Source: Curtobacterium sp. MCSS17_008 (GTDB lineage: Bacteria > Actinomycetota > Actinomycetes > Actinomycetales > Microbacteriaceae). Taken from it: 64,000 nt of DNA. The stretch lies in NCBI RefSeq assembly GCF_003234185.1, contig NZ_QKSM01000004.1, forward strand, positions 222,799 to 286,798, given 5' to 3'. Positions 9,472 through 19,908 of this stretch are shown piece by piece; the first letter of the stretch is position 1; each line of letters starts with the position of its first letter. Position numbers and translations under genes: made by a program. A model generated the notes under the pieces. It saw only the letters and a list, made by a program, of their open reading frames with translations. It did not search any database and was not told the DNA's origin.

Positions 9472-11886
9472 CTACTCCGCCGTGTGCCGCCCGTGGTGCT
9501 CGGCCGGGGCAGCCGACTGCTCCGACGCGGCGTGCGCGGGATGCGTCCGGATCGTGGCCGTCGTTGCCGGAGGCTCGTCCACCGGCGCCGCTGCGGCGTG
9601 CGCACCGTGCGTGGTCGCGTCGGCGAGCGGTGCCCGCGTGCCGTCCTCGGGGTGGTGACCGGTGCGGTCGGCAGCACCCGCGTCGGAGGCGGGCTGTCCG
9701 GCGGAGGAGGCGGTGCGTCCAGACCGGTCCTGCGGCTGCTGCACCGTGACGTCCGGCGAGGTCGGGACCGCTCGCATCGACCCCGTGTCCGGGCTGACCA
9801 GCGAACCGGTGTTCGCCGCCGCCTGCTGCGCGTCAGCGGTCAGCCGGTCGGTGTCGCCCTTCGCCGCGTTCGCCTGCTCCTGCAGCGCCGAGACCTTGCG
9901 GAGCGGCGGGACCCGGAAGAACCACGTCAGCACGAAGGCGAGCAGGATCACGCCGAGGCCGACCCAGTACACGACGACGGCCGACTGGCTGAACCCGACC
10001 AGGAACGGACGGGTCAGACGCGCGTCGGCGCCGTTGAGGAACGACGTGTCACTCGTGGCCGAGCCGGCGGACGAGCTGGCCGCGGTGTCGCCGTCCTTCA
10101 GCTGGTCGACCAGCTTCGGCGCGACCTCGTCGACCACGGCCTTCCGCTGGTCGGCGTTGCTGTAGTCGATCTGCAGCGTGCCGTCGACGACCTCGGCGTT
10201 CGCCTTCGACGCGGCGGTCTCGAGGGCCTGCTGCTCGGCGGCGGACTTGTTCGCGGCGACCTGCTCGGCGATGACCGAGTCGGCGGAGGCAGCGGGGATC
10301 CGTCCGGCGGCGACCTGCTGCTGCACCTGCGCGGTGACCTGCTTCGTCACGGCTTCGTCCGCCGCCTGCTTCGCAGCCGCCGCGCCCTTGTCGAGCCCCT
10401 GCTGCACGTTCTGCTGCACCGGGTCGACGATCTTCGACCAGATCTGGTCCATGACGCCCTTGTTCTCGGAGGCACTGGCGACCGAGGGGGTGAGGGCTGC
10501 GTTGAGCGCCGGCTTCAGGGTGGCCTCGTTCTGCATCGCACCGGTGATGTTCGTCGGCATCAGCGTGAACAGGACCGACAGGAGCACCGCGGTGCCCATG
10601 GTGCCGCCGATCTGGCGGAAGAACGTCGCCGCGCTCGTGGCCACGCCGATGTCCCGCGGGGAGACCGAGTTCTGCGCGGCCAGGGTCAGCGTCTGCATGA
10701 GCTGCCCGAGCCCGAGGCCGATGCCGAACATGCCGAGCATGAGGAACCAGAGGAGGCTGTCGGCGGTCAGGAAGGTCAGGACCGTGAAGCCGATCGCCGT
10801 GAAGGCGATGCCCGTGACCGGGAACACGCCGTAGCGACCCGTGCGAGAGATGATCTGACCGGAGGCGATCGAGGAGATCATCAGGCCGAGCACCATCGGC
10901 AGCATCGCGAAGCCGGATTCGGTCGGGGTCACGCCCTTCACGATCTGCAGGTAGAGCGGGATCGTCAGCATCGCGCCGAACATCCCGAAGCCGACGAGCA
11001 CCGACAGGACCGCGGCCATCGAGAACACCCGCGAGCTGAAGAGCTTGAGCGGCAGGATCGCGTCGTCACCCATCGAGCGCTCGACGATCACGAAGGCGAC
11101 CAGGCCCAGCGCGCCGATCGCGTAGCAGGCGAACGCACCGGGGGAGTCCCAGCCCCACTCGCGGCCCTGCTCTGCGATGAGGAGCAGCGGGACGAGGGTG
11201 ACGATGACGAGGGTGGCGCCCCACCAGTCGATGCGGGGCTTGCCGCGCTCGCCGAACTTCGGCAGGTGCAGGAACGTCGTGACCATGAGGAGGGCGATGA
11301 CGCCGACCGGCACGTTGATCAGGAAGACCCAGCGCCATCCGCTGACGAAGAGGATCTCGGACGCGCCGGCGAACAGGCCGCCGACGAGCGGCCCGATCAC
11401 CGAGGAGATGCCGAACACGGCGAGGAAGTAGCCCTGGTACTTGGCGCGCTCGCGCGGGGCGAGCATGTCGCCCATGATCGCGAGCGGGAGGGACATCAAA
11501 CCGCCGGCACCGAGGCCCTGCAGCGCGCGGAAGCCGGCGAGCATGAGCATCGAGGTGGAGAACGACGCGGCGAACGATCCGACGATGAAGATGCCGATCG
11601 CGGTGAGGAACAGCGGGCGGCGGCCGAAGATGTCGGACAGCTTGCCGTAGATCGGCGTCGTGATCGTCGAGGCGATCAGGTAGGCCGTGGTCACCCAGGC
11701 CTGCTGGTCGAGGCCGTGCAGGTCGTCGCCGATGGTGCGGATGGCGGTGCCGACGATGGTCTGGTCGAGCGCGCCGAGGAACATGCCGGCCATCAGCCCG
11801 TAGATGACGAGCAGGATCTGCCGGTGGTTCATCACCGCGTTCGAGGACGTGGTGGGGGCCGCGGGTGCGGTCGCCGTCTGGGTCAT
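9472..11886 (-). CDS. DHA2-family MFS multidrug exporter with large extracytoplasmic insert
   Basis: An 804-residue proton-driven exporter of the 14-helix EmrB/QacA type. The N-terminal part carries LDQTIVGTAIRTIG (helix 1, about 40-53), GKLSDIFGRR (motif A) and the GWRWVFLINVPVG segment typical of DHA2. After about residue 425 the protein leaves the usual pattern. A hydrophilic, Ala/Gln-rich, coiled-coil-like insert of about 170 residues precedes the last helix (VVVYWVGLGVILLAFVLTWFF). A disordered His/Pro/Ala-rich tail of about 150 residues follows. The usual family length is near 500. ATG at 11886 has GGGAGA upstream. A symmetric site about 65 bp upstream may control it. Confidence 0.88.
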   Translation of the reverse strand: MTQTATAPAAPTTSSNAVMNHRQILLVIYGLMAGMFLGALDQTIVGTAIRTIGDDLHGLDQQAWVTTAYLIASTITTPIYGKLSDIFGRRPLFLTAIGIFIVGSFAASFSTSMLMLAGFRALQGLGAGGLMSLPLAIMGDMLAPRERAKYQGYFLAVFGISSVIGPLVGGLFAGASEILFVSGWRWVFLINVPVGVIALLMVTTFLHLPKFGERGKPRIDWWGATLVIVTLVPLLLIAEQGREWGWDSPGAFACYAIGALGLVAFVIVERSMGDDAILPLKLFSSRVFSMAAVLSVLVGFGMFGAMLTIPLYLQIVKGVTPTESGFAMLPMVLGLMISSIASGQIISRTGRYGVFPVTGIAFTAIGFTVLTFLTADSLLWFLMLGMFGIGLGLGQLMQTLTLAAQNSVSPRDIGVATSAATFFRQIGGTMGTAVLLSVLFTLMPTNITGAMQNEATLKPALNAALTPSVASASENKGVMDQIWSKIVDPVQQNVQQGLDKGAAAAKQAADEAVTKQVTAQVQQQVAAGRIPAASADSVIAEQVAANKSAAEQQALETAASKANAEVVDGTLQIDYSNADQRKAVVDEVAPKLVDQLKDGDTAASSSAGSATSDTSFLNGADARLTRPFLVGFSQSAVVVYWVGLGVILLAFVLTWFFRVPPLRKVSALQEQANAAKGDTDRLTADAQQAAANTGSLVSPDTGSMRAVPTSPDVTVQQPQDRSGRTASSAGQPASDAGAADRTGHHPEDGTRAPLADATTHGAHAAAAPVDEPPATTATIRTHPAHAASEQSAAPAEHHGRHTAE

Positions 11887-11951
11887 GTGCGGGTCTCCCG
11901 TGCGTACTGGTGCTCGCGCAGGCGCTCCGACCCGGGCACGGGGAAGGCTTG

Positions 11952-11983
11952 TTGCGCGCACTGCAAAAATACAACGCGCGCAA
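11952..11983. promoter_or_regulatory. Inverted repeat upstream of the MFS exporter
   Basis: TTGCGCGC (11952-11959) and GCGCGCAA (11976-11983) are perfect complements separated by an AT-rich 16-nt spacer, which is unusual for this genome. The site is 66 bp upstream of the exporter start. It looks like an operator overlapping the promoter; no regulator gene is adjacent. Confidence 0.5.
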
Positions 11984-12066
11984 ACGGATTGTTCCCGTCC
12001 GCCTCGTTCCTGTGGACATCGGCAGGGTGGGGCGGAGGACGTGCAGGGACCGCGCCCCGCATACGG

Positions 12067-12102
12067 AGGAGGCGCCGCCGGACGGATCCGGTGACGCCTC
12101 CT
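12067..12102 (-). terminator. Terminator downstream of phosphoglucomutase
   Basis: AGGAGGCG (12067-12074) pairs with CGCCTCCT (12095-12102), and the loop holds a second small hairpin (CCGGA...TCCGG). It lies just past the phosphoglucomutase stop codon on the minus strand and belongs to the recurring GGAGGC/GCCTCC terminator type. Confidence 0.65.
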
Positions 12103-12119
12103 GTCGGTCGCCGACGGTG

Positions 12120-13739
<1,620 letters not shown>

Positions 13740-13917
13740 GCGCCCATCCTGGCACCAGGACCCTCAGCGCGCCGTCACGTGTCGCGCGGGCGCACCGGAC
13801 CTCCGCGTCGACCGGACCGCGGGTACGGCACGAGCGGCCGCCCGACCGGGGACGTGGGGGGAGTTCCCGGGTGGGCGACCGCTCGCGGTCTGTGGGTGGG
13901 GGAGGGGGAGCGGCTGC

Positions 13918-14163
13918 TCAGGCGGTCCGGAAGGACCCGGTCGCCGTCCGCAGCGAACCGGTGACGGTCCGCGTCGAGGACGTGGCCGTACCGGGACGTC
14001 GGAACTGGGTGTCCACGAACCGGCCGAGCGCACGCCCGACACCGGTGCCGGTGTAGCTGCCGACGGGGCGCCACGCGGCCTCGACCGCGTAGGCACCGAG
14101 TTCGTCGCGGGTCTCGAGTCCGGAGACGTAGGCGCCGCCGAAGGGGTTCTGTCGGTTGTGCAC
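13918..14163 (-). CDS. Small conserved-looking protein of unknown function
   Basis: An 81-residue protein starting at GTG 14163 with a strong ribosome-binding site (GAGGAG, 7 nt upstream). The first 50 residues look structured, with an NPFGGAYVSGLETRDELGAY stretch and then AAWRPVGSYTGTGVGRALG. The tail is a repetitive Ser/Thr/Arg run (TVTGSLRTATGSFRTA). No signal peptide or membrane segment is seen. I cannot assign a function; the RBS and the codon-like composition support it being a real gene. It lies between phosphoglucomutase and the methyltransferase operon. Confidence 0.6.
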   Translation of the reverse strand: MHNRQNPFGGAYVSGLETRDELGAYAVEAAWRPVGSYTGTGVGRALGRFVDTQFRRPGTATSSTRTVTGSLRTATGSFRTA

Positions 14164-14245
14164 GGGTGCTCCTCGTCGTCGTGCCGAGGGTCGCCAGCCG
14201 TCGGACCGACGACCAGGACGCCGTCGGCTGATGGCCACCACGTTA

Positions 14246-14278
14246 CCCCGTTGTCTTGAACTCTGCAAAACAACGGGG
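14246..14278 (-). terminator. Inverted repeat after the methyltransferase gene
   Basis: CCCCGTTGT (14246-14254) and ACAACGGGG (14270-14278) are perfect 9-bp complements with a 15-nt loop. The repeat begins 6 nt beyond the stop codon of the methyltransferase on the same strand, so a terminator is the simplest reading. An operator for the small gene starting at 14163 is the alternative. Confidence 0.5.
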
Positions 14279-14283
14279 CCAGA

Positions 14284-14946
14284 TCACGCGACGAGTGCGC
14301 AGAAGGTCCGCCCGGCCGTGGTCCAGCTCTGCCGAGCCTGCAGTCCCGCGGCCGCGGCGTGCCGCAGGAGTGCATCGACACCGACCTCTGCCCACGGGAA
14401 CCCCTCGCTGCGGTTGCCGTCAGCGTCCACCACGTGCGCGGTGAAGGTCCGGTCCGCCGATCGGTCGACGTGCGTCTCGACGACGACACTGCCGCCGTCG
14501 CGCACGATCTCGCGGCACCGGGCGAGGAGCGCGACCGGGTCGCCGCCGATCCCGATGTTGCCGTCGATGACGAGCGCCGTGTCCCACCGGCCCTCGTCCG
14601 GGATGGGGTCGAAGACCGAGCCCTGCACCGCCGTGCCGCCGGAGCGCCGCGCGATGGCGACGGCCTCGTCCGAGACGTCCACGCCGAGCGCGGGGATCCC
14701 GAGCGCACGCGCGGCGACGAGCATCCGGCCCGGGCCGCACCCGATGTCGATGACGGGGCCGTCCGCGCCCTCGAGCAGGGAACGATCGACGCGGTCGGCG
14801 GCGGCGCTCCAGCGGCCGACGTCCATCGTGACCTCGACGTCGGGGCGCTCCGGGTCGGTCAGGCGGAGGCGGCCGTCGGTCCGGAGGGCACGGGCGTACG
14901 GTTCGCCGCCGCCGGCGCCGAACGTGACGGTGTCCTGCATCGTCAT
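14284..14946 (-). CDS. Class I SAM-dependent methyltransferase
   Basis: A 220-residue Rossmann-fold methyltransferase. Motif I is VIDIGCGPGRMLVAA (about residue 66), followed by the acidic strand end GVDVSDEA and the motif IV-like TALVIDGNIGIGG. The acceptor is unknown. ATG at 14946 overlaps the stop of the DUF2064 gene (ATGA), so it is the last gene of a three-gene unit with the GT2 and DUF2064 genes. A second in-frame ATG two codons later cannot be excluded. The adjacency suggests that the three act on one small glycosylated product, but the sequence does not name it. Confidence 0.8.
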   Translation of the reverse strand: MTMQDTVTFGAGGGEPYARALRTDGRLRLTDPERPDVEVTMDVGRWSAAADRVDRSLLEGADGPVIDIGCGPGRMLVAARALGIPALGVDVSDEAVAIARRSGGTAVQGSVFDPIPDEGRWDTALVIDGNIGIGGDPVALLARCREIVRDGGSVVVETHVDRSADRTFTAHVVDADGNRSEGFPWAEVGVDALLRHAAAAGLQARQSWTTAGRTFCALVA

Positions 14947-15593
14947 CGGGTCCCCCCGGTCGTCGTGGTGAGGGTCGCGTCGCGCTCGGCTCCGAAGGCC
15001 ACGGCGAAGCGGGACGACGGCGCGAGGGCGGCCACCTGCTCGGCGTCCGCCACGGTGTCGACGTCGAGCAGTGCCGGCAGCGTGCCGACCGACAGCCCCG
15101 CGTCGGTGAGGCGCGCAAACTGCACGGCGCCGGTGTCGTCCTGCGACATCGGGACACCGCGGAGCAGGTCGCCGTCGGGCTGCCGCAGGTACAGGGACCA
15201 GAAGCCGCCGTCGTCCGCCGGACCGAACCACGCGTCGCGCGCCGGGTCCTCGAAGACGGGCACGAGGTGCTCCGGGGTCGCCTGCGGGGTGTCCATGCCG
15301 ACGAGGAGCGTCGGGCCGGTCATCGCGTCGAACATGGCACCGAGCCGTTCGTCGAGCCCGCCGTCGACCTGGTGCAGCACCTCGAAGTCGTCGGTGCCGT
15401 CGGGCAGCACGACGCCGTCGTACAGCAGCACGCGGCGCGACGCGGGCAGCGCGCGCACCGTCTCGATCGTGTCGGCGAGCGCGGCCGAGGCCACCCGTGC
15501 GGCGCCCTCGGGGGTCAGCGCGGGCGTCAGTCGCGTCTTGACCTTGCCCGGCAGGCACTCCTTGGCCACGATGACCACCGTGACGTCCGTCAT
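14943..15593 (-). CDS. DUF2064 (TIGR04282-like) nucleotidyl/glycosyltransferase-fold protein
   Basis: A 216-residue protein with the CofC/MobA-like nucleotide-binding opening VTVVIVAKECLPGKVKTRL, in which the GKVKTRL segment takes the place of the nucleotidyltransferase loop. LVGMDTPQATPEHL and GPADDGGFWSLYLR match the conserved core of DUF2064 proteins. Database models for this group are named after arsenosugar biosynthesis, but its activity is not established. The gene overlaps its neighbours on both sides by 4 nt (ATGA), between the GT2 and methyltransferase genes. The protein should be cytoplasmic. The family call is firm, the reaction is not. Confidence 0.78.
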   Translation of the reverse strand: MTDVTVVIVAKECLPGKVKTRLTPALTPEGAARVASAALADTIETVRALPASRRVLLYDGVVLPDGTDDFEVLHQVDGGLDERLGAMFDAMTGPTLLVGMDTPQATPEHLVPVFEDPARDAWFGPADDGGFWSLYLRQPDGDLLRGVPMSQDDTGAVQFARLTDAGLSVGTLPALLDVDTVADAEQVAALAPSSRFAVAFGAERDATLTTTTGGTR

Positions 15594-16426
15594 GAACGTG
15601 CTCCTTCCGTGGTGGACCCGGCCGTGTCACGGACCGGACCGGGTGCGACCACACGGGGTCGCGCCTCCCGGCCGTACTCGCGCAGCAGACGGGACATGTC
15701 GCGGACGGCGTTCACCGTGCCGCGGAGCGTGCCGGTGACCTTGCTGTCGCCGACACGCTGGGCGTAACCGATGTCGGACTCGTCGACCCGCCAGCCTGCG
15801 GCGTGCGCGGCCAGCACCATCTCGAGCGGGTAGCCGCTGCGGCGGTCCTGCAGGTCGAGTGCGACGAGGTCGGCGCGGCGCATGACGCGCATCGGGCCGA
15901 GGTCGCGGAGGCGGTAGCCGGTGGCGCGGCGCATGAGGACGGCGAGCACGCGGTTGGCGAAGCGGGCGTGCGGGGCCCAGGCGCCACGCGAGGTCGGGAC
16001 GCGGCGGCCGAGCGCGAGGTCGGTCCGGCCCTCCGCGACGCGTGCCACGAGCGCGGGGAGTTCGGCCGGGTCCATCGATGCGTCGGCGTCGCAGAAGGCG
16101 ACGTAGTCCGCGGTCGCCGCGGCCACGCCGGCGGCGCACGCGGAGCCGAACCCCTTGACGGGCTCGGTCACGACGGTCGCGCCGTGGGCTCGGGCGACGT
16201 CGGCCGAGCCGTCGGTCGAGCCGTTGTCGACGACGATGGCGCGGTACCCCTCCGGCAGGCGGCCGATGACGCGCGGGAGCGCGTCCGCCTCGTCCAGGCA
16301 GGGCAGGATCACGTCGACGGTCATGTGGTCCATTCGGTGCGGGTCGTCGGAACGACTGGCCTCCGCGTCGGTCGCGCGCGTCGCGTCGGCGACGGGCTCG
16401 TGGGCGTCGGCTGGCGTGCGGTCCAT
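15590..16426 (-). CDS. Family 2 glycosyltransferase
   Basis: A GT-A fold enzyme of DPM1/UGP type. The nucleotide-sugar strand is VDVILPCLDEADALP, then IVVDNGSTDGS and the metal-binding DADASMDP. There are no transmembrane helices after the catalytic domain, so it is cytoplasmic or peripheral. It probably transfers a sugar from an NDP donor to a lipid or small acceptor. Start choice is uncertain. ATG at 16426 has a TTACGT box 7 nt before it (leaderless pattern), while in-frame ATGs at 16333 and 16324 would give a tighter N-terminus. It heads the operon with DUF2064 and the methyltransferase. Confidence 0.82.
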   Translation of the reverse strand: MDRTPADAHEPVADATRATDAEASRSDDPHRMDHMTVDVILPCLDEADALPRVIGRLPEGYRAIVVDNGSTDGSADVARAHGATVVTEPVKGFGSACAAGVAAATADYVAFCDADASMDPAELPALVARVAEGRTDLALGRRVPTSRGAWAPHARFANRVLAVLMRRATGYRLRDLGPMRVMRRADLVALDLQDRRSGYPLEMVLAAHAAGWRVDESDIGYAQRVGDSKVTGTLRGTVNAVRDMSRLLREYGREARPRVVAPGPVRDTAGSTTEGARS

Positions 16427-16548
16427 GGAGAAGACGTAACACGACGACACGGCGTGGGGTACAGGATCGGTGTCCCCCGTGGCGTGTCGAGCGCGGTGAA
16501 CGGATCGTGTGCCCCGTGTCCGGGGGACGGCCGGGAGGCGCGGGTCGC

Positions 16549-16589
16549 CACCGCCACCCGGCGCACGCGGGGGCGGCGCCGGGTCGGTG
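16549..16589 (-). terminator. Terminator downstream of the epimerase gene
   Basis: ACCCGGCGC (16556-16564) pairs perfectly with GCGCCGGGT (16576-16584). The stem is extended by CACCG (16549-16553) with CGGTG (16585-16589) across a 2-nt bulge. It lies 9 nt past the epimerase stop codon on the same strand. Confidence 0.6.
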
Positions 16590-16597
16590 ACGGTGCG

Positions 16598-17671
16598 TCA
16601 GCGCTGCACGGCGGCCCGGAGCGGTGCGGTCGCGAAGTCGCGCATCCCCTGCACGAAGTCGACCTGCGCGTGCCAGCCGAGTTCCGACCGGATCCGCTCG
16701 GACGACGCCGTCACGTGGCGGACGTCGCCGAGCCGGTACTCACCCGTGACGACCGGCTGCGGTCCGTCGGGGCCGGCGATGGCCGCGGCCATGTCACCGA
16801 TGGTGTGCACGACGCCGGACCCGACGTTGTAGGCCCGGAACGTCTCGGCGGGCAGGTCCGCCGTCGCGGCGATCGACGCGACGTTCGCGCCCGCGACGTC
16901 GTCCACGTGCACGAAGTCCCGGCGCTGGCGCCCGTCCTCGAAGACGCGGGGCGCCTCGCCGCGGGCGAGGGCCGAACGGAAGAGCGACGCCACCCCGGCG
17001 TACGGGGTGTTCGACGGCATGCCCGGGCCGTAGACGTTGTGGTAGCGCAGGGCGATCGCGGTGCCGCCGGTCGCGCGCGCCCACGACGACGCCAGGTGCT
17101 CCTGCGCGACCTTCGTCTGCGCGTACACGTTGCGCGGGTCGAGGGCGGCGGACTCGTCGATCAGCCCCGGCACGAGCGGTCGGCCGTCGGGACCGATCGG
17201 GTCGAAGCGGCCGCCGTCGAGGTCCTCGCGGCGACGGGCCGGCGGACGGGTCGGTTCGCCGTCCGCGGTCTCGTACGCGCCCTCGCCGTAGACGACCATC
17301 GAGCTCGCGACGACGAGTCGGCCGATGCCGTGGCGGTCCATGCCGGCGAGGACGTACGCGGTGCCCGCGTCGTTGGACGAGACGTAGTCCGGGGCGTCCT
17401 GGAAGTCGACGCCGAGGCCGACCTTCGCCGCCTGGTGGCAGACGACGTCGATGCCGTCGAGGGCGGCCTCGAGCGCGACGGGGTCGCGGACGTCGCCGTG
17501 CACGAAGGCCAGCCCCTGCTGCTCGTGCGCGCGGACGACCTCGGCGGGGTCGCCGTGCACGTCGTCGCGCAGGGAGTCGAGGACGCGGACCTCGTGCCCC
17601 TCGGCGAGGGCGCGACGGACGATCGCGGAGCCGATGAAGCCCGCGCCGCCGGTGACGAGCAGGCGGCTCAT
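16598..17671 (-). CDS. NAD-dependent epimerase/dehydratase (extended SDR)
   Basis: A 357-residue extended SDR. The dinucleotide-binding motif VTGGAGFIGS is at residues 5-14. The catalytic YAQTK (Tyr-x3-Lys) is near 188, preceded by SSMVVYGEG. The later HNVYGPGMP and RDFVHVDDVAGA motifs are those of UDP-glucose 4-epimerase-like sugar-nucleotide enzymes. It probably acts on an NDP-sugar. ATG at 17671 overlaps the stop of the MTAP gene, so the two are cotranscribed. A link with the GT2/DUF2064/methyltransferase operon 170 nt downstream is plausible, although a terminator separates them. Confidence 0.85.
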   Translation of the reverse strand: MSRLLVTGGAGFIGSAIVRRALAEGHEVRVLDSLRDDVHGDPAEVVRAHEQQGLAFVHGDVRDPVALEAALDGIDVVCHQAAKVGLGVDFQDAPDYVSSNDAGTAYVLAGMDRHGIGRLVVASSMVVYGEGAYETADGEPTRPPARRREDLDGGRFDPIGPDGRPLVPGLIDESAALDPRNVYAQTKVAQEHLASSWARATGGTAIALRYHNVYGPGMPSNTPYAGVASLFRSALARGEAPRVFEDGRQRRDFVHVDDVAGANVASIAATADLPAETFRAYNVGSGVVHTIGDMAAAIAGPDGPQPVVTGEYRLGDVRHVTASSERIRSELGWHAQVDFVQGMRDFATAPLRAAVQR

Positions 17672-18549
17672 GCGTGGGCCGTCTTCCGCAGGACGCTCTC
17701 GCTGGCTGCGGTGGGGACCAGCTCGCGCGGGGTGTAGTCGTCGGGCAGGGCTGCGACCACGTCGCCGATGGCGCGGACGATCACCTCGTTCGCGCGGGCC
17801 AGGCGCTCCATGACTGCGCCGTGGGTGACGGGTGCCTCGGCCTCCGGCACCGTGCCGTCGGCTGCCGTCTCGTCCGCTGCGGGGGCGAGGCCCGCGTCGG
17901 CGTCCGTCACGAAGGACAGGTTGACCGTGCCGATGCCGAGCTCCGCCGCCAGCGGGACCTCCGGCGTCATCGTCATGTTGATCGTGTGGCCGCCGGCCTC
18001 GCGCATCCAGACGGACTCGGCGCGGGTCGAGAAGCGCGGGCCCTGGATGACGACGCACGTGCCCGTCGGGCGGAAGGGCACGTCGAGCGCGGCGATGGCG
18101 TCGATCGCGGCGCGGCGGAGCACCGGGTCGAAGGGGTCGGCGAAGGAAAGGTGCTGCACCTGGTCCTCGAAGAACGTGTCCGCCCGGCCCCAGGTGCGGT
18201 CGATGAGCTGGTCGGTCACGACGAAGGTGCCGGGCGCGTAGTCCGGGTGCAGGCCGCCCACCGCGCTGGACGAGACGATCGCGCGCACCCCGAGGGACCG
18301 GAGGGCCCAGACGTTCGCGCGGTGGTTGATGAGGTGCGGGGCGACCGAGTGCTCGCGGCCGTGGCGCGTGAGGAACGCGACGCGCTTGCCGGCCATCGTG
18401 CCGACGGTGATCGGGCTCGACGTCGGGCCGTAGGGCGTGTCCACGGTGATCTCGTCGGCGGTGCCCTCCTCGAAGAGGCGGTAGAGGCCGGAGCCCCCGA
18501 TCACCCCGATGCGAGCGGTCGTTCCGTCCACAGGTGCGGTCGTGGTCAC
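17668..18549 (-). CDS. S-methyl-5'-thioadenosine phosphorylase (MTAP/PNP family)
   Basis: A 293-residue nucleoside phosphorylase that splits methylthioadenosine (or a related purine nucleoside) with phosphate, releasing adenine. Family motifs are IGVIGGSGLY (phosphate loop), LTRHGREHSVAPH, SSSAVGGL and the substrate loop INMTMTPEVPLA. Between NLSFVTDADAGL and THGAVMERL there is an acidic Ala/Glu/Thr-rich insert of about 20 residues that is not typical. GTG at 18549 has GGAGGACCAC directly upstream. It is the first gene of a unit with the epimerase. Purine nucleoside phosphorylase activity is the main alternative. Confidence 0.85.
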   Translation of the reverse strand: MTTTAPVDGTTARIGVIGGSGLYRLFEEGTADEITVDTPYGPTSSPITVGTMAGKRVAFLTRHGREHSVAPHLINHRANVWALRSLGVRAIVSSSAVGGLHPDYAPGTFVVTDQLIDRTWGRADTFFEDQVQHLSFADPFDPVLRRAAIDAIAALDVPFRPTGTCVVIQGPRFSTRAESVWMREAGGHTINMTMTPEVPLAAELGIGTVNLSFVTDADAGLAPAADETAADGTVPEAEAPVTHGAVMERLARANEVIVRAIGDVVAALPDDYTPRELVPTAASESVLRKTAHA

Positions 18550-18666
18550 GTGGTCCTCCACAGGTCCTCCGGATGTCCTCGGCGCGTGGTGCGCCCTGGA
18601 TACGCTACTGAGGCCCCTCCGGCAGCGACCGGGAACGGGGCGTCCCCACGAGGTTCGGAGGCATCC

Positions 18667-19908
18667 GTGCGCACGATCGGTCAGCACCGCGACGAGGTCG
18701 CCGCGCTCCTCGCGCCCGTGCTCGCCGGACGGGCGGAGGAGACCCTCCCGCTCGACGCGCTGGCGGACGGTGCCGGTGCCGGCCGCGGGTACCGGGTGCT
18801 CGCCCGGGCGGTGGCTGCCCCCGTCCCGCTGCCCGTGTTCGACAACAGCCAGATGGACGGGTTCGCCGTGCGGTCGACCGAGGCCGGCCGTGCCGTCCGC
18901 GTGGTCGACCCGATCCCCGCCGGTGCCGTACCGGTGCCGCTCGAGCCCGGCACGACTGCGCCGATCATGACCGGGGCCCGTATCCCCGAGGGCGCCGATG
19001 CCGTCGTGCCGGTCGAGGCGACACCGCCCGGTGCGTTCCCCGCGGCGCTGGGGCTCGACGGGCTGACCGTCCCCGCCGGGACGACCGCCGGAGCGTTCGT
19101 CCGCCGGATCGGCACCGACGTCGCCGTCGGCGCCGAGCTCGCCCCGGCCGGAGCCCCGGTGACCTCGGCGCTCCTCGGTGCCCTGGCGTCGGCAGGTGTC
19201 GGCGAGGTGTCCGTGGTCCGCCCGGTCCGGGTGCTCGTCGTGTCCACCGGCAGCGAACTCGCCGACGACGCTGCAGGCGACGGGCTGGACGGTGCGGGTG
19301 CGGTGATCCGCGACGCGAACGGTGTCGCGCTCCGTGCGGCCCTGGCCGAGGTCGGTGCGGTCGCCCGCGGTGTGCGGCTCAGCGATGCCCCGGACGCGTT
19401 CCTGCCGGGTCTCGAGTCGGCCGTCGGCGACGGGGTCGACCTGGTCCTGACCACCGGTGGGATCAGCGCCGGGGCGTACGAGGTCGTGCGGCAGGTGCTC
19501 GAGCCCCGCGGACTCGCCGTCACCCCGGTCGCGATGCAGCCCGGGGGGCCCCAGGCCCTCGGTCTCGTCGACCTGGCCGGTCGGCGGGTGCCGGTCGTGG
19601 CGTTCCCCGGCAACCCCGTGTCCGCTCTCGTGTCGTTCGAGGTGTTCCTGCGCCCGGTGCTCGCCGCCGTGGTCGGCGCACCGGACCGCCCGACCGCCGA
19701 GCTGCCGGCAGCCGAATCGACGAGCTCGCCCGTCGGCAAGCACCAGCTCCGCCGCGGTCGGGTCGCCGAGGGGCGCGTGCACTTCGTGGGCGGGCCGAGC
19801 TCGCACCTGCTCGGGCACCTCGCGGCCGCCACCCACCTCGTCCACGTCCCCCTCGGCACCGACACCGTCGAACCGGGAGACCCGCTGACCGTCTGGAGCC
19901 TCCGATGA
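18667..19908 (+). CDS. moeA: Molybdopterin molybdenumtransferase
   Basis: A 413-residue MoeA that inserts molybdate into adenylylated molybdopterin. Visible motifs are DNSQMDGFAV (about 58-67), PIMTGARIPEGADAVVPVE, the MPT-binding STGSEL, ILRDANG-like VIRDANGVAL, TTGGISAGAY and the AFPGNPVSA loop. Length is normal. GTG at 18667 has CGGAGG upstream. It opens the operon moeA-moaC-mogA/moaB-moaE plus a membrane protein, every junction overlapping by 4 nt. A TACGCT box at 18601 may be the operon's -10 element. moaA and moaD are not in the window, so the pathway must be completed elsewhere. Confidence 0.93.
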   Translation: MRTIGQHRDEVAALLAPVLAGRAEETLPLDALADGAGAGRGYRVLARAVAAPVPLPVFDNSQMDGFAVRSTEAGRAVRVVDPIPAGAVPVPLEPGTTAPIMTGARIPEGADAVVPVEATPPGAFPAALGLDGLTVPAGTTAGAFVRRIGTDVAVGAELAPAGAPVTSALLGALASAGVGEVSVVRPVRVLVVSTGSELADDAAGDGLDGAGAVIRDANGVALRAALAEVGAVARGVRLSDAPDAFLPGLESAVGDGVDLVLTTGGISAGAYEVVRQVLEPRGLAVTPVAMQPGGPQALGLVDLAGRRVPVVAFPGNPVSALVSFEVFLRPVLAAVVGAPDRPTAELPAAESTSSPVGKHQLRRGRVAEGRVHFVGGPSSHLLGHLAAATHLVHVPLGTDTVEPGDPLTVWSLR

